Shown piece after piece: positions 1-9,540 of a stretch of 64,000 bases of DNA (position 1 is the stretch's first letter; every line of letters begins with the position of its first letter). The stretch is from Isoetes taiwanensis (Eukaryota > Streptophyta > Lycopodiopsida > Isoetales > Isoetaceae): the NCBI GenBank assembly GCA_021234155.1, contig JAJEKV010000006.1:9637003-9701002 (forward strand), in the 5' to 3' direction. Made by a program: the position numbers and the translations under genes. A model generated the notes under the pieces. That model was not told where the DNA came from and searched no databases. It worked only from the letters and a program-made list of their open reading frames with translations.

Positions 1-36
1 ACATGGCAGGAATTAGAACCAAGGCTGAAAGGCTCA

Positions 37-1092
37 ATGCTTGACAAGGAAATTTTCAACAAGATAATGGAAACAGTGTCCCCTTTCCAGGAACTAGCAG
101 CCAATTCAAATATCTGGACTCAGAACAATAAAGATTGTTATATTGTTAAAGACATTTATACAGCCCTCATGCAGTACAGACCTTCCCGGGCATGTGATCT
201 CTGGAATTGCAATGAGAAGGCTTTGGCTAAGAATTGTGCTAAAGGTTGGAGGAAATATTGTGCACCCAAGATCACCCTTTTCAGGTGGTTAATTCTGCAT
301 CAAGGTCTCCACTCTAATGTAAGGAGGGCTAAATATGATGTGAGGACATCTAGTTTATGCCCATTGGGATGTGGGTTAGAAGAAGATTCTAATCACATTT
401 TTCTGTGCCCATGTGTGGAGGATATTTGGACTTGGACCTCCCAGCTATCAGGGAGCTCCAGGTAACATGTTCCACTTTTTGAATTCGGGTTCCAGACTGA
501 TTAATACCTGTAGAACTCTCACTTGTTGGATCATATAGAGACACAGGAACAGGGTTTGCTTGGAAGGAGAAAGACCAAACATGGTTTGGTTAATCTGCTT
601 ACTACCATTCAGCAGACTGCCTCAGCCCACAAAGCTCTTTGGGGGCTTAGATATGACAAAGATTGGGATCGGATTGGGAAGTTTAAAAATGCATATAACT
701 TTTTCTTCCTAATACTCACTGATGCTGATGGTTTATTACACAGAGCAGCAGAGGAGGCTGAGGAACTTGGGAGCCCCTATCAGGTGGCTCAGTAACAATG
801 AGAATGAAGACTTCTATATCCCAAGATTGGAGCTGGAACAGCACTTCATCACCATTCGATGGCAATCAAGAAGCTGCTGGACAGATCAGATGTATGGAGG
901 TACAATGGACTGAAGCCATACTTTCAAAACCTTTTTCATACTTGGCAGCAAAAAAGGGAAGCTAGAGTTTTGATGCTGATGGACTATACCACCTTTACTG
1001 TTGAGGAACTGGATGAGTTCCTGAATATCTTTGGCAGATCGGCTGTTGCAGACCTCTCTATCCAAGATCTGCTGGAAGCAAAACCACCTTAG
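37..1092 (+). pseudogene. LINE ORF2 C-terminus (reverse-transcriptase zinc-binding domain), broken
   Basis: One forward frame carries three blocks separated by stop codons (37-465, 523-795, 859-1092). The first block ends with the plant LINE zinc-binding signature: a W/F-rich stretch ending in KITLFRWLILHQGL, then CPLGCGLEEDSNHIFLCPC (Cys-x3-Cys ... His-x4-Cys). This domain normally follows the reverse transcriptase in plant L1-type ORF2. The later blocks are the poorly conserved tail of the same protein and end in DLLEAKPP. The in-frame stops show the copy is dead. No reverse-transcriptase palm motifs fall inside the window. The family assignment is firm; the exact lineage is not determined. 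Confidence 0.8.
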
Positions 1093-1297
1093 CATTTGAC
1101 TGGTCTTTGGTTACAGTCTACTCTGAACTCTAATTATATTTTTCTGTATGCAGCCAAGATGGCTAGTATCCTTCCTTATGTTGTTTCATAAAGGAAGAAT
1201 TTTGTGTCTTGCTTTTTTGATTAATCTTCCTGTTTTTTGGGAAGATCCTGACATGATGTATTCCATGTAAAATGAATACAAAACCCACCTTGCCTTC

Positions 1298-1326
<29 letters not shown>
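1298..1326 (+). repeat. poly(A) tail of the LINE
   Basis: There are 29 consecutive A directly after the LINE 3' UTR. This marks the 3' junction of the insertion. Confidence 0.9.
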
Positions 1327-1329
<3 letters not shown>

Positions 1330-2984
1330 AAAAGTAGTGTCTCTTCCATGAACTAAAGAAACATACATATAATGTCATATGGTCTAATTACATATTGTCA
1401 TGGCTAAACTTCACAACATTCACTTAATTCATCAATAAACATCACTAACTATGACCATTGTGGAGTTTTGGAGCTATAATTGTGGAGTTAACTCAACTTT
1501 TATACTCTAATGTGTTAATCCTGCTGCTGTACATCATGTTTTAATCCCAAAAATTGCATGGTTACACTCTAGTTACCGTATATGTAAGTTGATAAGAGTT
1601 ATATTCTATGTAGATATAAGTAGAATGCATCACTTATTACCCTTATGGTATTATGGATGGTTGTTATTTGAGCATTTCTGATATGGGGGCATGCTAGGGG
1701 GAGTGGTCCAGAGAAGAAAATAATAAGGCAAAGGGGACATTCGGGAAACAATGGTTACAAGGCAAGGGCATGATATTTGATCAACCATTAAAGGAAAGGG
1801 AAAATATCTTATATTAAAGGGGGCAACGTCAACAAATAGGTTTGTGTAAATTAAGTTACATCAAAAAAAGGTAAGGATCGGGAGAAACCAAAAATAGTAG
1901 CAGCGACCACCTTTTTCTGGCAAAAGGCCCGATTGGGCTATAATAGGGAGACAACGGCCAGTTCCGGGTACAGAGCATGAATCCTGACTGCAATTCCGGC
2001 AGCAACAAACCTTAGTCTTCAATCCGGCACTTGCAGCATCCGGGGAGCTGTAAACCTTGTATTTCGGCTTCAAGGCAAATTGGTTCCTGGTCGCTGTTGC
2101 CCAAATCCGGCCTGCAACTCCTTGATTTAGCTGAAGTCTTGTAGGCGGAGCTTCTGGGCCTGTTCTGTTCTGTCTGCAGGCTTCCTGATAAGACTGAGAT
2201 TGAATCGAGTTCTAATCCTTGGTGTTTGTGATTGAGCCCATAACTGTTGTAGATTGGTTTGATCCTGTGCTGAAGGGAGAATAGGCCTGGATCATTTCCT
2301 TTCACTGTTTCCCTGGGAAATTGCCTTAGTTCTATCTGGATCCAGTTGGGTGGAGACTGGATGCCCAAATCCATTGGTTGTGGAAACCAAGCCATTTGAT
2401 CTTATCCAAGATTGTTATCTTTCTTGTTTTGTCTAAACAATTGTTGTAGTTGCGTCTTTAAGTTTCCCTTAAAGCGTATCAATTTCAACATATACTTGTG
2501 TCCTGAATTCTGTATCGTAGATTCTTTTAGTAAATTGTGAGGTTAACATGACTTATGAACACTCCAAAAAATCATTAGACTATAGCTCGTATAGTTAGCA
2601 ACTCATGGCCACAAGAATTAAGTTAAAACTTGTTATAATAAGAGAGAAATAATTCTCGAACCTCAAGCAGCTTTTTTGACCAAAATAGGGTTTGGCGGCT
2701 TCCACCAATGTCAGATGATAGCAAGAAAACATGGGAACATAAAACTCAATGTGTTCTATGATAAATAGGCAAATACCTCCAACTTTAGCAAGGTTTAGGT
2801 CACTTTATGCTAGAAAAATTGAAGAAAGCAGTTCTGGACTGGTGCAGAAATTGCCAAATTCTCTAATGTTTGAGCAATCACCACAAGGTAGAGGTGACCC
2901 CATTGGTCTTGAAATTCTCTGAGGTCATTAAGAAACAAGTGAAGACTCAAATGGTGGCAGTATAGTTCAAAATCGAAATTTCTG
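1327..2984. other. intergenic; one unrecognised minus-strand reading frame
   Basis: No recognisable gene lies here. A somewhat GC-richer patch (about 1860-2400) has an open minus-strand frame of 127 codons (2395 to 2012) with no domain I recognise. It has no splice connection to the downstream host gene, whose stop codon is at 2985. It may be a fragment of an unidentified repeat. The rest is AT-rich spacer. Confidence 0.4.
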
Positions 2985-4289
2985 TTATGAGTTACATGGG
3001 TTTAAGTGGTAGAGGTCATGTGGGCCAGTTATGGTCCATGGATCAGGAATGGTTCCAGAGACAGGTCTAGTGTTAAGTGTGACCATGGTAACACCCTCTT
3101 CTTTGGCAGTGGGTATTTTTTGACTCCTGTCATAGCTTCTATCCAAAACTCCATTGTAGTAAAAAACAAGCAGGATTGGGCTTAACCATGTAGTCTTCTG
3201 CATGGACAGAGTTGGTGCAGGGCTGGAAACTTCTGCTTCAGCATGTCTTGGAGGTGTCTTTTGCTTGGAATTCTGCTCTTGATTTTTCTCTAAGACACTT
3301 CCAGCTGCAAAAATTGAACAGATTTTGTAACTATATGGGTCAAATTAAAAAGAAGACATGCACAAAAGGTTGGAAGTTACCTTGTGACTTAGATTCACCT
3401 ATCGATTTGTTCAGATCATAACCTGATGCATCTGCTGATTTGGCAGATTGGTGTGGAGCATGACTTAATGCATCTGCTGATTTGGCAGATTGTTGTCGAG
3501 TTGGAGCTTGACTTGATGCACCTACTGATTTGTTGACATCTACTGATTTGTCCGAGTTCTTATCTGCTGATTTGACATCTTTTGATTTGCCCGAGTTTCT
3601 ATCTGTGTCTAATGCTTTTGAAGGGGTGCGAGTGTCTTGTCCCCCTAGCTGAGCACATTGTACGTCTATATCTACAAAGTAGGGATGAAGAAGTAAGCTA
3701 CATATCCCGATTGCATCAAACAAGACTTGTTTACCTATGAGACTAGTCCCTTTTTGGTGTGCTATATGGACTCACAAAGTCATTGCCACCAGTAGGAAGA
3801 GTTAAACCTGAATTAGTAAATGGCACCATGCTCTGCAACCTGGAATTGAATCACAATTGATTGTAACTATGCTTTGGCATCTCAATATGACAAGGGCGCT
3901 CACCTATAAGTGCCTCAGTAGCTTGAAGTTGCTTTTGATCCTCCCTACTCACGAGGGTTGTACCCATGCTATAGAAAATTCATGACAGCAATTCTCAATG
4001 CAACAGTGATTACAAATCCTGCAAAGTGAACACAAATTTGTCAATGAGAATATAAATATACTAAGCACTTCAGGAATTTTGTTATGAAGTACCTCAAGAG
4101 GCTGAGCAAACATGGAAGATGGTATTGGTGACTGCATTCAGCAATCAAAGTTGGTAGTGGTTTCCCCATCCACTGGAGGATCTTGCCACAAAATGGACAG
4201 CCACTACCATAATCTTCATCCTTATCAAGGTCTGGAAGTAGTGGATCCAAGACAAATAAAGGAAGACGGTCCTTGCAAGACAGAAACCT

Positions 4290-4303
4290 CTCTAACCTCT
4301 AAC
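4290..4303 (-). repeat. 7-bp tandem duplication causing a frameshift in the RING-H2 gene
   Basis: The plus strand reads ctctaac twice in a row. The exon that holds it (4548-4093) is 456 nt, giving phase 0, while the next exon needs phase 2. Deleting one 7-bp unit gives 449 nt and the right phase, and it joins the coiled-coil frame to the RING frame. Confidence 0.8.
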
Positions 4304-4969
4304 CTTGGTTCCAGCACTTTCAATGCTGTTGTGTCTGCTTCCCTGGCTAACAGCAGATTAAGCTCCTCGATTTTTGTCTGCTCAAGGTCTGGTAATAGTT
4401 CCTTGAGCTCAGCCTCTATATCTTGGCATGTAGCCCGAATATCGTCTGCACGACTTGGTTTATCCTTCATCATTCCTTTCCATTTTTTTAAATCTTTATT
4501 CATCTTCTCGGTCTGGAACTCAAGGTGCTGAACCTTCATTTGTAGCACCTGCAGCAAGGGGGATTCACTGTAAGTGCCATACAATGTGCCTGAGTGACTT
4601 GTAGGGGGGTTTTTTCGACCCATTTCCATACGTATACGTAAGAGGTAGGGGGGTTTTTTGCCACTACTTGGGGTAAACTTTGTACGGAAGGGGTCGAATT
4701 TGCCTTTCAAGAAATCGTATACGGGGGTGTTTTTGATCACCCTATGCACGCACATGGCATACCCCCCTTACTATAAGTGAACCCCCCGGGACCTGCAGGC
4801 TTTGATCACAAGTTTGCAACCTTGCCTTACACTGAATCACTTCTGATCTTGTAGAGTTGATCCATTCTCCCAGTGTCCTGTTGAATTCAACTGGAAAGGA
4901 GTCCAAGGTTAGTACCACATGATACAACAGGCACCACTTTACACACCACAAATTCCATCATGACAAACT

Positions 4970-5450
4970 TTGCACCACAAATGGCGTCAAAGGCACCACA
5001 TGTGGTGTGGCATGTGGCACCATTATGGTGCCATATGCCATAATGGTGCCACATGCCACACCACATATGGCACCACAATGCACCCAAAGCACCACATATG
5101 GCGGACATCCGTTGCCATGCAACACAAATGGCGTCAAAAGGCATCACATGTGGTGTGGCATGTGGCACCATATGGTGCCACATGCCACACCACATATGGC
5201 ACCACAATGCACCCAAAGCACCACATATGGCAGACATCCATTACTTCGCACCACAAATGGCGTCAAAGACACCACATGTGGTGCAACATGTGGAACTACA
5301 GTGGTGCCACATTAGACACCACATGTGGCACCACAATGCACACAAAACACCACATCCGGCAAGCATCCGCCACCCCACATGTGGCACATAGCGTGGTGCA
5401 ATATTTAGCACAGCAGTTGGCACCACATATGGCAGACAATCCACCATTCA
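4970..5450. repeat. palindrome-rich tandem array in the intron between exons 3 and 4 of the RING-H2 gene
   Basis: There are about three units of 130-150 bp. Each begins near caaatggcgtcaaa (4977, 5125, 5253) and is built of words such as caccacatgtggtg, gtggcatgtggcaccat and caccacatatggc. Unit 2 contains a perfect palindrome with 24-bp arms (5148-5171 and 5172-5195). Unit 1 has an inverted repeat with about 28-bp arms around a 9-nt loop. The long open frames across it on both strands follow from low-complexity composition and are not genes. Confidence 0.85.
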
Positions 5451-6289
5451 CAAGTATCACCATATCTAACATCACATATGACACTAAGTATAGAAACATA
5501 TGGAAGCCAATTCACTATTCAGATAAGGTACCACGTTTGGTACTATATATGACACTACATATGCTATAAACTATATTATTAATATATAATTGGCACCATA
5601 TGACTGCCCTGTAACACATTTGGAGCTACATACTACTGTGAACTAAAATTATCCACCACAACTCGAAACTAGCAGCACAAATTTCCTACACATAACTTAC
5701 AACACACCCGAAGAAGAAGTGGTGTACCTGATTGTTCAAGCTTGATAGACCTTTCTGGAAAATAACAGTTCGAATATTAAATTGCATCATATGGTGGTTC
5801 CAGAAGAAGAGGGTTGAAAAGTACCTATTTTTTCAGTGATTTTCCCCGAGATTCTTCTTACAGCTTGAGGAGGCTTGAATTGTGGCCTAGTCATTTCAAG
5901 AGAGGAAGCATCATCTGTGGCATTTTGCTCTGCTTTCTCACTATTTGAAATGCTTGCATGCTTTCTCTTACGTTGGGATGGAGAGGCTTCAGACCCTTTT
6001 TCTCTTAACTGTTGCCAGAAACTCAACCAGTTTATTTCTTTACCTTTTGTGTGAAGGTAATACGCAACAGCCATAGTCTGTGAGGCCATGCCTCCCCAGG
6101 CACACGACCTTTGTGAGATTTTCCGGTAAAGGGACATATATTCATTATACCTCTCCTTGCTCAGATTTTTCAACCTGCATGATGAAACAAAACAACATTT
6201 CAAACAACAGAGATCATGGGCATCCTCGAATCCAGCATGCAACCCACCTGTAACACAACCATCCCAATTCTGGGTCCACACCTAAAAAC

Positions 6290-7275
6290 AACAGTAACAA
6301 AAAGACCACATGTCGTTGTTCCAAAAAATCTACATGTGGTTATGTGGAGGTGTGGTTTATTAAGGAGGCGGTGTAGTTTTTTTTATGGAGCTATAGTTTT
6401 TTTTTTTTTTAAGATGTGGTCTTTTTTTGAGGTGTCGTTTTTTTAAAGAAGTGTTGCTTATTTTTTTGAGGGGGTGTTGTTTTTAAGAAGGTGTTGTTTT
6501 TTGAAGTGTAGTTTATAACTAGGTGTAGTTTTAAGTAGTCATTTTTTATGGAAGTATAGTTTTTTAAGTGTAGTTTATAAGGAGGTATAGTTTTTAAGTG
6601 GTTGTTTTTTAAGAATAGAATAAGGAAGTATAGTTTTCTGAAGTGATATGATTTTTTTCAATCGAGATGTTGTTTTTTGAGGTGTTGTTTATAAGTGGGT
6701 GTAGTTTTTAAATAGCTGTTTTTTAAGGAAGCTTTTTTGAAGTGTGGTTTATAAGCGGGTGTAGTTTTTAAGTGGCTATTTTTTAATGAAGTATAGTTTT
6801 TTGAAGTGGTGTAGTTTATAATTAGGTGTAGTTTTTAAGAAGCTATTTTTAAGAAGAAGAAGAAGAAGAAGACGAAGAGATTTTAACGTCACGCCACAAG
6901 GCAGCGTCCTATCGGACATGTGACACTTTACAACACACCCAGATGGGTCCTGCCCCCACCACTTTACATTGCTGAAGTGGGTCCTTCCCCCACCAACTTT
7001 ACATTGCATGGCCACTTTCACAACGAGGTGTTGAACCCGTGACCCGAGGTGTTGAACGAGGAAGTATGATTTTTTTAGGTGTGGTTTATATAACTAGTAT
7101 AGTTTTTAAGTAGTGTTTTTTAAAGTAAGTATGGTTTTTTGAGGTGTGGTTTTTAAGTAGGTGTAGTTTTTAAGTGGCTATTTTTTACAGAAGTGTGATT
7201 TTCTGAAGTGATGTAGTTTTTACGTAGCTATTTCTTAAGGAAGTATGGTTTTTTTGAGGCTATTTCTTAAGCAAA
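6290..7275 (+). repeat. left subterminal repeat array of CACTA copy 1
   Basis: Degenerate units such as ggtgtagtttttaagtgg, gaagtatggttttttgaag and tgtggtttataa recur at about 50-60 bp spacing. The same array occurs at the same place in copy 2. TGTGGTTT-like words are the probable transposase-binding motif (inference from CACTA biology). Confidence 0.8.
6857..7051 (+). mobile_element. about 195-bp insertion in the left array of CACTA copy 1
   Basis: Copy 2 runs straight from ctatttttaag to gaagtatgatttttt, whereas copy 1 has about 195 bp between these points. The extra block starts with an (AAG)n run and contains the direct repeat gtgggtcct(g/t)cccccacca. No inverted ends are evident, so it may be a small insertion or a sequence lost from copy 2. 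Confidence 0.5.
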
Positions 7276-7370
7276 GCACCACCACCTGGAATATTGTTTG
7301 TGTGCTCAACTTTGGGAATGTATCGTATTGTTTTACATTCGTGAAAAATAACTTCAACGGTTAGATCCAA

Positions 7371-8720
7371 CATGGGTCAAACATGCCACGTGGGCTCCAA
7401 CATGCCAATTAGGTGCCAACATGCCAAGGTGGCTCAAGCATGCCATCTAGACACCAACATGCCACCTAGGCTCAAACATGCCAAGGTGGCTCAAATATGC
7501 CATCTTGGGCTCCTATATGCCACACAGGGCTCCAACATGCCACGTAGGCTCCAACATGCCACCTAAGCTCCAACATGACATCTAGGCTCAAACATGCCAA
7601 GGTGGCTCAAACATGCCACATGGGCTTCATGCCACCTAGGCTCCAACATGTCAAGGTGGCTCAAACATGCCATGTGGGCTCCAACATGCCACCTAGGCTC
7701 CAACCTGCTAAGCTGGCTCAAGCATGCCGCCTAGGCACCAACACGCCACCAAGGCTCAAACATGCCAAGGTGGCTCAAACATGCCATGCGGCTCCAACAC
7801 GCCACCTATGCCAAGGTGGCTCAAACATGCCACCTAGGCTCCAACATGCCACCTAGGCTCAAACATGCCAAGGTGTATGCCACGCCGAGCTCCAACATGC
7901 TAAGGTGGCTCAAAAATGCCATCGGGCTCCTACATGCCACCTAGGGCTCCAACATTCCAAGGTGGCTCAAACATGCACGTGGGCTCCAACATACCACCTA
8001 GGCTCCAACATGCCACCTAGGCTCAAACATGCCAAGGTTGCCACGTGGGCTCCAACATGTCACCTAGGCTCCAACATGCCAAGGTGGCTCAAACATGCCA
8101 AAGTGGCTCAAACATGCCATGTGGGCTCCAACATGCCACCTAGGCTCCAGCATGCCAAGGTGGCCCAAACATGCCATGGGGGCTCCAACATGCCACCTGG
8201 GCTCCAACATGCCAAGGTTTCTCAAACATGCCACCTAGGATCCAACATGCCAAGGTGGCTCAAACATGCCATGTGGGCTCCAACATGCCACCTAGGCTCC
8301 AAATGCCAAGGTGGCTCAAACATCACCACCTAGCCTCCAACATGTCACCTAGGCTCAAACATGCCAAGGTGGCTCAAACATTCCACGCGCTCCAACATGC
8401 CACCTAGGCTCCAACATGCCAAGGTGGGCCCAAACATGCCACTTGGGCTCCAACATGCCACCTGGGCTCCAACATGCCAACGTGCCTCAAACATGCCACA
8501 TATGCTCCAACATGCCAAGGTGGCTCAAACATGCCCGGGATCCAACGTGCCACCTAGGCTCCAACCTGCCAAGGTGGCTCAAGCATGTCGCCTAGGCGCC
8601 AATATGCCACCAAAGCTCAAACATGCCAAGGTGGCTCAAACATGCCACCTAGGCTCCAACATGCCAAGGTGGCTCAAACATGCCACGTGGGCTTCCAACA
8701 TGCCACGTAGGCTCCCAGTT
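7371..8720 (+). repeat. 19-bp minisatellite inside CACTA copy 1
   Basis: About 70 monomers of 19 bp alternate between two types, aacatgccaaggtggctca and aacatgccacctaggctcc. Three monomers make 57 bp, divisible by three. The array therefore reads as a 19-residue peptide repeat (QTCHVGSNMPPRLQHAKVA-like) in all three forward frames, with long open frames that are side effects of the period. Copy 2 of the element keeps only about 100 bp of it (near 52615-52710). Confidence 0.9.
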
Positions 8721-8721
8721 G

Positions 8722-9540
8722 GTCGAGAAGCTGCAGTTGAAAACACGAAGCATTACGAACTGACAGAATGGGGTTTGGATTTATCCTCCTCCCAGTGTGG
8801 CAATTAGAAGTCAAGAGCGCCTTTTGCAGTAACAAGATTGTTTGGGATCGTTCTGGATGGCCGATAGATCCAAACTCTATTATTTCAGTTGTCGTAGCTC
8901 TGCATGAATGTTTAGAAACGATGCACCTAGTTATAAAACATAAACCCTGTGTGTTGCTAGGTTATTGTAGGGTTTACATTATGGAGGTCGAGTTTTTGTC
9001 ATTTGCACTTGGGACATAGTCGAGAAGTTGCAGTTGAAGATGTAAAGAAATATAGGAACTGTCAGAATCGGGTTTGGATTGGCCTCCTCCCAGTGTGGCA
9101 ATTAGAAGTCAAGATGGCATTTTGCAGTAGCAAGATTGTTTGGGATCATTTGGGATGGCCGATAGATCCAAACTTTGTTATTACAGTTGTCATAGCTCTG
9201 CATGAATGTTCAGGAATGATGCACCTAGTTATCTATAGAAACAACCACGTTTTGGCCTTCGAAACATAAACCCTGTGTGTTGCTAGGTTATTGTAGAGTT
9301 TACATTATGAAGGTCGAGTTTTCGTCGTTTGCACTTGGGACATGGTCGAGAAGTTGCAGTTGAAGATGCGAAGCAATATAGGAACTGACAAATCGGATTT
9401 GGATTTGTCCTCCTCCCAGTGTGGCAATTAGAAGTCAAGAGTGCCTTTTGCAGTAGCAAGATTATTTGGGATCGTTCTGGATGGCCGATAGATCTATTAT
9501 TTCAGTTGTCGTAGCTTTGCATGCATGTTCAAAACTGAGG
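8722..9540 (+). repeat. tandem triplication (297- and 325-bp spacing) in CACTA copy 1
   Basis: Three copies begin with gtcgagaag at 8722, 9019 and 9344. They share blocks such as cctcccagtgtggcaattag and tggatggccgatagatc. The third is shortened. CACTA copy 2 has a single partial unit (about 52715-52975), so the expansion is specific to copy 1. Confidence 0.85.

Larger units (their letters stand above)
1..1326 (+). mobile_element. LINE (L1-type), 3' end with poly(A) tail
   Basis: The window opens inside a non-LTR retrotransposon. The sequence encodes the zinc-binding C-terminus of a LINE ORF2 and an acidic tail, followed by about 200 bp of 3' UTR and a run of 29 A. A poly(A) tail on the coding strand is the hallmark of target-primed reverse transcription in L1-type LINEs. 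The 5' part lies outside the window, so its length and target-site duplication cannot be judged. Confidence 0.85.
2985..6250 (-). pseudogene. coiled-coil / RING-H2 protein gene, exons 1(end) to 10, disrupted
   Basis: This minus-strand gene was rebuilt from splice signals. Exons: 6250-6248 (last 3 nt of exon 1), 6174-5825, 5754-5728 (27-nt microexon), 4890-4793, 4548-4093, 4018-3953, 3839-3735, 3671-3381 and 3304-2985, ending in TAA. All junctions are GT/AG and all phases agree once two small insertions are discounted: a 7-bp tandem duplication at 4290-4303 and one extra base in the A5G3 run near 3750. The rebuilt protein is about 601 residues. It has a basic, Lys/Arg-rich N-terminal half, a coiled coil (about residues 195-300), and a RING-H2 finger at about 307-347 with all eight ligands: CPFC, 17 residues, CSHQYH, LPC, 7 residues, CNHC. 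After that comes a Ser/Lys/Asp-rich tail with QSAKSADA repeats. RING-H2 fingers usually recruit E2 enzymes, so a ubiquitin-ligase role is inferred. I do not recognise the family. The gene continues at 14831-14928 beyond the CACTA insertion. Confidence 0.75.

Noticed and set aside
2012-2395. 127-codon minus-strand frame as an additional gene
   Set aside because: No domain, no splice link to neighbours and no convincing start context; left as unrecognised sequence.
4887-5569. Long open frames on both strands with His/Pro/Cys-rich repeats
   Set aside because: They lie in the palindromic intron array and reflect its composition.
7371-8720. Possible CRISPR-like array
   Set aside because: There are no unique spacers between repeats, the organism is a plant, and the units are contiguous 19-bp monomers.
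7372-8807. Overlapping forward open frames encoding a Cys/His/Met-rich peptide repeat
   Set aside because: They are a consequence of the 19-bp tandem period (57 = 3 x 19), open in all frames and without start context or domain.
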